Position numbers and translations under genes: made by a program. Below, in pieces: positions 57,230 to 64,000 of a stretch of 64,000 nucleotides of DNA. Source of the DNA: Acephala macrosclerotiorum (lineage: Eukaryota; Ascomycota; Leotiomycetes; Helotiales; Mollisiaceae); the NCBI GenBank assembly GCA_014904845.1, contig MU119474.1:1-64000 (forward strand). Reading direction: 5' to 3'. How positions within the stretch are numbered: position 1 is the stretch's first letter; each line of letters starts with the position of its first letter. The notes beneath the pieces were generated by a model. It did no database searches, was not told the DNA's origin, and saw only the letters and a list, made by a program, of their open reading frames with translations.

Positions 57230-59044
57230 AAGAAATCGACAGATAAGTAATTACTCTCGAGAGCGCGCAAAGAAAACACTCGAACATTGATAGTATTCTC
57301 CAAAAACCAATTTCCAATTCAAAAAGTCTCGAAATACAAAAAACGAAATATATACGAGAATATAAATAATAATACTTTTAGAATACTTTTGAAAGTTCTC
57401 TAGAAGTCTAACGAAAACTTTGATTATAGTAATGTATCGATTTTTTCTATTAATTACTACAATAGTAATTTATTTGTACGAAGATTGAAATTTTAAATTC
57501 AATAAATAATTTTATTTAATTCGAACGATAAATAAAATTTCTTTTATTACGTTTCTTTTAAAATAATTCCAATTATTAATACTATCAAAAAAACTATCGT
57601 TTTCTATTCTTTTGATATCAACGATTACGACTTTATAAAACTCGAAGAATTTCAAATTATTATTAATAAAAAATTCGTTGACAAATAAATAAACAATAAG
57701 AATTTGTAAAATGGAAATAAGTTTATTTTTCAACAATTGATTATAGTAATTAAATTATTAAAAAGTAATAATTTTTTTATTATTATAAAAAATGACTTAC
57801 AATTATTGAATATTTTGTCGTACTTTCGATAGATATAATATACTAAAAACAAGAAAAACTCGATTAATTTCTCAATCGATATTCATTATAAAGTTTACGA
57901 TTAAGCGTTTATTTTTTCAACTTTGAACTCGAAATCATCGAAAGGGAAAAAAGTAAAAAAAGTTCAAAATATCGTTCGATCGATTTTATTTTATGAGATC
58001 TCTTCGAATATTATTACTTCTAGTGACAACGAAAAAGAAAATATCGACGAATTGATTTTTCAAAGAAAGTACAAAAAACTACGCGATTTTGCAATTACTC
58101 AACAATTGATAATCAAAAAAGCGATAAATTCGACAAATAATAAAAAAGCAAATTTTCGAAGGATTATATTCAAAATCTATTAATGTATCGAAAAACGATA
58201 CAAAAACTATAGACAATACTATTACGTTTTACGTAGTACAAAGTTTTATTATCGAATTACTTTTTTAAAACAAAACGAATAAATAGAATATATAATAATT
58301 GAATTTAAAAACGTAACTATAAACGTATTTTCTAAAGAAATATTTACTAAATACTACGACGATTACAATTAACAATTTGTCAAACGTCAAAGTACGAAAA
58401 AGAATATACTAATTGCGAGAAAATTAATCTCTAAAATCGAAAAAAAAAAGTTTATTATTATTTAAAATATTATACTTTCTAATTCGATTTTTCTTTCAAT
58501 ATTTACTTTCTAATATCAAAAATATCTCGATACTCAATACTAATCTAAGTTTTCTTATTCTCAATATATACAATCTCGTCGTCGATTTTTTCTTTCTATA
58601 TATCGCGAAACTCTTTTTTTATTCTCGTTTTCGATTTAAGTCGTTTCTATTAAAGAAAACGTAATAAATTAATTCGAAAAATATATACTAAATAATAAAA
58701 TTGTTCTGAGTCGTATTCATAGTATTAAAAATATTATTACTATTATCGATCGAAAGTTTATTGAAATCGAACAATTCAAATCAAATAATATTATAAAGCA
58801 ATTAATTTCTTTAAATATTTCTACTAAAATAACTCATTTGATTCGAAAAAAGATTTCCAATTTCAAAGCAAATTATAAGAAAGTACAAATCGCTACTCAA
58901 AGAATTTTAATTTTTAAAAACTCTCGAAAACAAATTAATTCTTTAAAATTACATCGACAAATAAAAAAGAAAAATAATAAAATATATAGTACAAAATATA
59001 GTTTTGATTTTAAAAAGTATAATAATTATTTTAATAAGTATTAA
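57230..59044 (+). pseudogene. Second gene of the element, copy B
   Basis: Plus strand. Pieces in order: Lys/Arg-rich start near 57230 (RKENTRTLIVFSKNQ), 57923-58183 (NSKSSKGKKVKKVQNIV, YEISSN, DNEKENIDELI, YKKLRDFAITQQLIIKKAIN) and 58838-59044 (SNFKANYKKVQIATQRIL, ending YNNYFNKY). Between them stops are frequent. The overall span suggests a protein of up to 600 residues before decay, rich in Lys, Ser and Asn. No family recognised; the low-GC decay biases the composition. Confidence 0.45.
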
Positions 59045-59509
59045 TATATTTTTATTTTTTTTTTTTATTTCTATTTGCAATTAATTTAAAATACGATAAT
59101 AATAAAATATCGATTTATTTTCTATATTTAGAACTCATAAAAAATAAAATGATTTAATTTGAAAATACTAAAAAAAAAACTTAAAAATAAATAATAATAA
59201 AAAAATATTAATTTTTTATATATATTTTTAAATATCGTTTCAATATTCAAATGAAATATATTATATTATATTTGCAAATAAAATATATAAAAAAATAATA
59301 TTTAATTATTTAAATTATATTGTATATATATAATTATAATACGAAAAGTAAATATTTAAAATATTGAATATAAAATCTATATAATTTTATTTCTCGAGCT
59401 ATGATTTTTAGTAGTAATTCTTTTTTATTCTAATGACACACTTTGAATCCCGGTATTTTTAAAATGTTTTTTAATTCTACACCGAGCAATTTCCTCTATT
59501 TCTACTTTC

Positions 59510-60429
59510 TTAACAATCCATTCCAAAAACGATTAATATAATCTATAATTTCTTCTCTCTTTTCTGTAATAGCGCCGTATATATACTTTGAAATTTTCAA
59601 AGCTTTTCTCAATAAAATTGAAATCAAAAAAATATAATAATAAAAAACGGAAATAAACTTTTTTTCTTTGATATACTCTTTTAATATTATCAATATTCGA
59701 GTAATAAATCGAGACATTATCGAGAATAATAATAGATCTCGAAGCAAAATAAGCGTTGCAAATAAGAAGTAATTCGTCGATAATAAAATCCTCGAATAAG
59801 TCTCCTGTACTAATACCTTCGAATGTTCTAAAAACTATATAGCCATCAAAACTATACTTCACTACAATAGAAACTCTTTTTCTATCCCGTAGCCAGCGTT
59901 GAACAATAGCTCGAATTCCATTTTCAAACTATTCATATTAGCAATTACTAATCTTATTATCGTTTCTTGATTTATTTACACATACAATTTGATCTATCGT
60001 AAAATATTAGAAATTGTTTTATTAGTATATTCTCAATTCTTAGTTCTTTTGAACAGTTTTTATTTTAAACTTTTTTCGTGTAATCTTTATTCGTTTGAGT
60101 ATATACGAGATCGTTTATTGTACTACATCGACGTCGAATATATCGAATAAAAAAGCTTTAATCTCGTTTTAATAAAACTATAACTTTTCCTCTAATAATA
60201 ACTTTATAGTCTATTCTATTCTTCAAATAATTACTCTTCGAAAACCTTTTATACGTCTTCCCGGTAATAGACTAATCAAAACACGCTTCTTATAATTGTA
60301 AATCGTTGTAAGACTACAATTATAATTAAATGCAAATTGGCAATAATAATCGGTAATAATGCGTGTATTCGGTTCGAGGAGTGAGGCTTCGATAACAGCA
60401 ACGACGCTTAGGTGCAGTCGAAAGACCAT
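59510..60429 (-). pseudogene. Transposase (DDE, IS630/Tc1 type), copy B
   Basis: Minus strand from ATG 60429: RLHLSVVAVIEASLLEPNTRI, then the HTH part, then stops. The longest clean part (59862-59533) reads KYSFDGYIVFRTFEGISTGD, LFEDFIIDELLLICNAYF, SIIILDNVSIYYSN (second catalytic Asp) and FDFNFIEKSFENFKVYIRR, where the last acidic residue (Glu) is kept, unlike copy A. Upstream stops still block translation. Confidence 0.75.
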
Positions 60430-60646
60430 TCTATATGTTTGATCTTTCTTCTATTAATAGATAACATTTTCCTCTTTATTTTGAGCTACTCACCTATTTG
60501 ATTGAGCGTGTGGTTGTAAAGTTATTCGCGCCGGCGCTGGTAGGTAAAACTCGCGGTTGGGGCTCGAGACATAAAAACGCGTCTCGGTTAAATTTTGGTG
60601 TTTTCAAGCTAGTTATTGGTAGGGCTGTAAAAGAACTGGTTAGGCT

Positions 60647-60659
60647 CGGTCAACTTCCG
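60647..60659. promoter_or_regulatory. CGG-N7-CCG site upstream of the amidohydrolase
   Basis: GGCTCGGTCAACTTCCGAG (60643-60661) contains CGG-N7-CCG, the inverted-triplet form bound by many Zn2Cys6 dimers. It lies 18 bp past the end of the transposon pair and about 290 bp before the amidohydrolase ATG. A near copy (one mismatch) stands at 62161-62179. Confidence 0.4.
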
Positions 60660-60941
60660 AGAGAGTGTGGACTTGTCTGCACATCTCATAATCAACATGG
60701 CATCACAATGTCAGTAACCATCCTTCGTATGGTCTGGATACAGTACGTCCATGATATGGAGCATTTTCACGAAAATTTACTGCTCTGCGTTATTATAGTG
60801 GGGAAATTTAGTCAAGTGATCTTTGAGCCTTTTGACAGGAGCACTCCCCGCAGGTACCTACCTGTCTCGGCCTTGCTCTTTCCTTACCATATATCTCCAT
60901 TCCAAGAAATGTTAATCGATCGAGACTGATCGTAGTCCAAC

Positions 60942-61958
60942 ATGTTTGCATTCGCATTCAACATGATCTCCTCCTTTGTTGCGAGATTTCTTCGCCGGTA
61001 CTTCCATCGACTCCCCAAGGTCGCCTGGAATCAAGACACGAAGAAAGTGTCACATAACGTCGAACCACCAAAGACAACTATAGCACGAAGCTCCTCTCTC
61101 TCAAGAATCCCGCCCAACTCTTGGGACTCACACATGCATGTCCTCGACCCTCACAGCTATCCCCTCTCGCCCACCGCTCATTACACACCAAACGCACATC
61201 TCCTCCCCTCCGCGTTGGCCTTCGAATCCAGTATTTCCCTTTCGAATGTCGTTCTTGTCCAACCCTCAATCTACGGCTACGACAACTCATGCCTCTTTTC
61301 CGCTCTTCGTCAACTCGGTCCTTCTCGTGCTTGTGGAGTTGTGGCTTTCGATCGGAAAACAACGAGTGTCAAGACACTGGAGGAATGGCACAAACTAGGA
61401 GTCAGGGGAGCGAGGGTCAATTTGCAGTCTGTTGGAAAGAAAATGGAGAAGGGGCAGTTGGGGGAGGTATTGAATGAGTACGCGGATGCGATAAGGCCGC
61501 TTGGTTGGGTGCTGCAAGTCTATGTGCCTCTTGGTACTGTTGCTGAGCTTGAGGAGTTGATTCCGACCTTGGGAGTCAAGGTATGCTTTGATCATTTTGG
61601 GTCTCCTTCACTGCCCGCGCCTGAGAAGGGAAGGCTGGTGGATCCGTACTCGCTGCCAGGGTTCGCATCTCTGGTCAAGCTGTTGAGGGAGGGGAGCTCG
61701 TATGTTAAGATGTCTGCTCCGTATAGAACAAGCAGCATGGCGGGATATGTAGACTTAGAAGAACTTGCAAAGGAGCTTTTGCGGGTGGCGGGGAGGAAGA
61801 GGGTTGTGTTTGCGACGGATTGGCCTCACACGAGGTTCGAGGGATTGGATATCAGGCCCTTCATAGAGCAAGTGATAGACTGGTGTGAGGGTGATGAAGG
61901 GTTAATTGAACGGCTGTTCAGAGGGAATGCTGTGGAATTGTGGGGAGTCAGCCGGTGA
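60942..61958 (+). CDS. Amidohydrolase-2 family metal hydrolase
   Basis: Single exon, 338 residues. The TIM-barrel family marks are WDSHMHVLDP (first metal-binding HxH, about residue 61), VRGARVNLQ, VCFDHFG (about 212) and FATDWPHTRF (about 295, catalytic Asp). PF04909-type enzymes include 2-pyrone-4,6-dicarboxylate lactonase and related decarboxylases or hydrolases of aromatic breakdown; the exact reaction is not determined. The first 35 residues are basic and amphipathic, possibly a mitochondrial signal; a later ATG at 60963 would shorten it. The gene is intact although it lies just beside the transposon pair. Confidence 0.85.
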   Translation: MFAFAFNMISSFVARFLRRYFHRLPKVAWNQDTKKVSHNVEPPKTTIARSSSLSRIPPNSWDSHMHVLDPHSYPLSPTAHYTPNAHLLPSALAFESSISLSNVVLVQPSIYGYDNSCLFSALRQLGPSRACGVVAFDRKTTSVKTLEEWHKLGVRGARVNLQSVGKKMEKGQLGEVLNEYADAIRPLGWVLQVYVPLGTVAELEELIPTLGVKVCFDHFGSPSLPAPEKGRLVDPYSLPGFASLVKLLREGSSYVKMSAPYRTSSMAGYVDLEELAKELLRVAGRKRVVFATDWPHTRFEGLDIRPFIEQVIDWCEGDEGLIERLFRGNAVELWGVSR

Positions 61959-62363
61959 GCTATTCGAATAATCTTGTAGTGGAATGGATTCATAGAAAGC
62001 TGAAAACCTCCATTTTCCCCACCATGCCTCGCCTGTTTCCGAGAGACTTCACGTTACACATAACACACGTACCTGAAATGGGCGTCATTGTCTGCCTGCG
62101 GTTCAAGAAGGTATGGATTCAACAATTCGCATGCTGAAGACACGACAATCCCAAGAATAGGGCTCGGTCAAGTTCCGAGGGGCTGAAATCGTAAAGTACG
62201 GGATACAAATGAAATGATTAAGCGGTACGTAAAGGCTCCATTCATTTCCGAAAACAGTAATCTTCCGCGAAGAGGCCGCTCTCAGGAATTGTCAGATAAA
62301 AGCTATTGTGTTGACAGCCCAGGAATTGAAACAACGGAGGTGTGAAACAGATTCTTTTAGAGA
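61959..62363. promoter_or_regulatory. Intergenic with second CGG-N7-CCG site
   Basis: GGCTCGGTCAAGTTCCGAG at 62161-62179 repeats the site at 60643-60661 with one mismatch; CGG is at 62165-62167 and CCG at 62175-62177. It is about 190 bp before the carrier gene start. Nothing else recognised in the gap. Confidence 0.4.
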
Positions 62364-63329
62364 ATGAAAATGGCACCGACCGAAAAGACAAACGCAACCA
62401 AGATCCTGGCAGGAGGTATTGCAGGATCATCTGAAACAATAATAACGGTAACTCTCCCTCCAAATTTCCACGAATCCATCTGGAATTGGAAAAGTCTGAC
62501 GCAAGTAGTATCCAGCTGAATTCGTCAAAACTCGCCACCAACTCCCACAACATGCTGGAAGCACAACATCTTCTTTTTCCATCCTCAAATTCACATATCG
62601 TAGCTCCGGACTATCAAGATTCTACTCAGGTTGTGGTGCCCTCGCTATGACCAATGCCCTGAAGAGCGGGATTCGCTTCTTCTCATTCGAGACTTCGAGA
62701 GACTTGCTTGACAAGTTCTTCCATACCAAACATGGCCAATGAAGTCCATCGGTTAACGTACTTTCTGGACTTGGCGCGGGATTTACGGAATGTTGCTGGT
62801 TGTGACGCCTGGCGAAGCATTAAAGACGAGACTAATCGAAGATACTGGCCCAAAAGGACAGCGATTTCTCGTCGAGAAGGGAGTCTTGGGTGCAGCGAGG
62901 TTGATCGTACGGGAGAATGGTGTTTCGGCATTGTGGAGAGGTGCAATACCGGTGATGAGTAAACAAGCCATCAACTCGGCAGTGAGGTTCACAATCTTTG
63001 GTGCGATGCAGGAGCAGGTTGCGAAGAGATGGCCAGCTTGGGATGGCCAGGTTATGACGACACTGCTGGTGGGTGCCATCAGTGGGGTGGTGACAGCGTG
63101 CGTTGTTCCCATAGATGAAAGATGCTTTCGCTGATGTGTGATGCTAGGTATGCTTCGATTCCTTTTGACAACATCAAAACCCGAATGCAAGGAAGCACAA
63201 ATCGGTATCACGGGATGCTAGACTGTGCGAAGAAGTCCTTGGCGAATGAAAGTGTTGGAGTCTTTTTGGAGAGGGACGACGCCGAGGTTGGTGAGATTGA
63301 CGGTAGAATCAACTTGGGGTCCGAACTAG
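62364..63329 (+). pseudogene. CTP1: Mitochondrial citrate carrier (SLC25A1/Ctp1 type), decayed
   Basis: ATG 62364. Pieces in order: ILAGGIAGSSETIIT, then after an intron (62449-62508) YPAEFVKTRHQLPQ (first carrier motif PxEFxKTR), FYSGCGALAMTNALKSGIRFF, VNVLSGLGAGF, TPGEALKTRLIEDTG (second motif), GVSALWRGAIPVMSKQAINS, and after a second intron (63098-63147) PFDNIKTRMQ (third motif). Lesions: an extra A near 62400, TGA at 62740-62742, a lost base near 62787, and an extra T near 63266. After the last one the true frame gives GTTPRLVRLT and then stops at 63327-63329, short of the last helix. The family exchanges citrate for malate across the inner membrane. Confidence 0.8.
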
Positions 63330-63510
63330 AAATTAAGCTATAATACGTAGCTGTCACTCATCCGGTTTTCGAGAGCTGTGCAGCGACCTCATACCGAGAT
63401 GGAATTCGCGTAGGCCAACGGCGGCGGAAGAAGCACTCATACGTGGCGGGGTAATGGGCGGATCTCCAAGGAGTGCGGCATGCTCCGAAGACACTGTCAA
63501 TATAACGATA

Positions 63511-64000
63511 TCAATTCCATTCCTGAAAAGAGCCGAAAGTAGGGTCCATTGGCTCCAGATTCAAGAAAGCTTCGAGCATTTCGGATGAAACCTCGAATGC
63601 ATCTAGGTTGAAGTCTTGCAGCAGCTGAGGATCAATATGATCATTCGAGGTCATGGACATATGTGATGTTTGGGCACCATCGCTTCCATGAAGGGCAGGC
63701 GTTGTCTCGGTTTGGTATCTTGGAGACAGAGAAATTTGAGTCAAAGCCTGTTTGGACAGGTTGATGCCGAGCTTCAAAAGTGCTTCCGTGATCAAGCTTA
63801 AAGAACTTCCAATGACTATGATAGGGAATCAGCAGAATAAAGAGCGTTAATGGAAGTTGAGTTACCTGAATTCGATGACTTCACTCGCTCGAGAGAATTT
63901 ATACAGAAAGCAAGCCTGTTCAAGGTTTGGTCGTCATGGGAGGCACCTGCTTGAATCTGCAACAGAAATATAGAAGCCGCTGTATAGATACTGTAAGACA
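63511..64000 (-). CDS. Fungal-specific (Zn2Cys6-type) regulator, 3' part
   Basis: Partial gene; the 5' part lies beyond the window end. Two exons seen: 63866-64000 and 63511-63815, intron 50 bp (63816-63865). The spliced tail reads AASIFLLQIQAGASHDDQTL, LAFCINSLERVKSSNSVIG and LITEALLKLGINLSKQAL. It ends in an acidic-hydrophobic stretch (DPQLLQDFNLDAFEV, LEAFLNLEPMDPTF) like an activation domain. The helical FCIxxLxxVKxxNPVI-like block is typical of the C-terminus of fungal-specific regulators. Being next to the citrate carrier and amidohydrolase, it could control them. Confidence 0.65.

Larger units (their letters stand above)
57034..60627 (-). mobile_element. 3.6-kb Tc1/mariner-type element, copy B (inverted)
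   Basis: Inverted copy of the 53.4-57.0 kb element, 3594 bp, sharing the single TA at 57032-57033 with copy A and ending at 60627 before TA (60628-60629). The outer 200 bp is nearly identical to the left end of copy A, including CGAGACGCG and GCGCCGGCGCGAATAACTTT. Transposase start lies 198 bp from the outer end and the second-gene ATG 889 bp from the inner end, exactly as in copy A. Confidence 0.85.

Noticed and set aside
53439..60627. CRISPR-like or satellite array
   Set aside because: The repetition is one pair of long inverted copies, not short spaced repeats.

Overview
The window looks like chromosomal DNA of a filamentous ascomycete (Pezizomycotina). Genes carry short introns (about 46-165 bp, GT..AG) and are monocistronic on both strands. 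Typical fungal families are present: HET-domain, NACHT/NLR, 2EXR, DUF1996, Zn2Cys6, PEX6 and EMC7. AT-rich islands show C-to-T and G-to-A decay of transposons, as left by repeat-induced point mutation (RIP). A leotiomycete is my best guess from family resemblance; no search was run.

Layout. 0-8 kb: SRPK-like kinase, a decayed small secreted protein, a CCCH zinc-finger protein and a HET-like remnant. 8-14 kb: an intact HET-domain gene and a DUF1996 secreted-protein gene with one nonsense codon. 14-24 kb: PEX6, a 2EXR gene with a duplicated leader, and a NACHT STAND gene. 24-39 kb: a 0.5 kb TIR element, a DHA2 efflux transporter, a choline-transporter-like protein, a Rab GTPase, a WW protein, a broken membrane-protein gene, EMC7 and a ureohydrolase remnant. 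39-47 kb: an intact FAD monooxygenase facing a Zn2Cys6 regulator that is frameshifted, stop-ridden and interrupted by a dead Tc1-like element, then a broken epimerase-like gene. 49-53 kb: a coiled-coil protein with 53-residue repeats and a sugar transporter broken by one frameshift. 53.4-60.6 kb: two tail-to-tail copies of a 3.6 kb Tc1/mariner-type element sharing one TA, each with a transposase relic and a convergent second gene. 60.6-64 kb: amidohydrolase, a broken citrate-carrier gene, and the 3' end of a Zn2Cys6-type regulator.

How it fits together. The intact genes are mostly housekeeping or self-contained: peroxisome import (PEX6), ER membrane insertion (EMC7), vesicle traffic (Rab), membrane transport, and non-self recognition (HET, NLR). 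Broken genes are unusually frequent, about nine, and six of them lie between 39 kb and 63.4 kb next to the two RIP-affected transposon islands. Several nonsense codons can be explained as C-to-T or G-to-A changes; others are single-base indels. The 39-47 kb block (monooxygenase, dead regulator, dead epimerase) could be the remains of a small metabolic cluster. The 60.6-64 kb block shares a repeated CGG-N7-CCG site and a regulator gene and could be a small regulon. Exon boundaries were read by eye from splice signals and frame, and protein names rest on recognised motifs. No tRNA, rRNA or CRISPR array was recognised.
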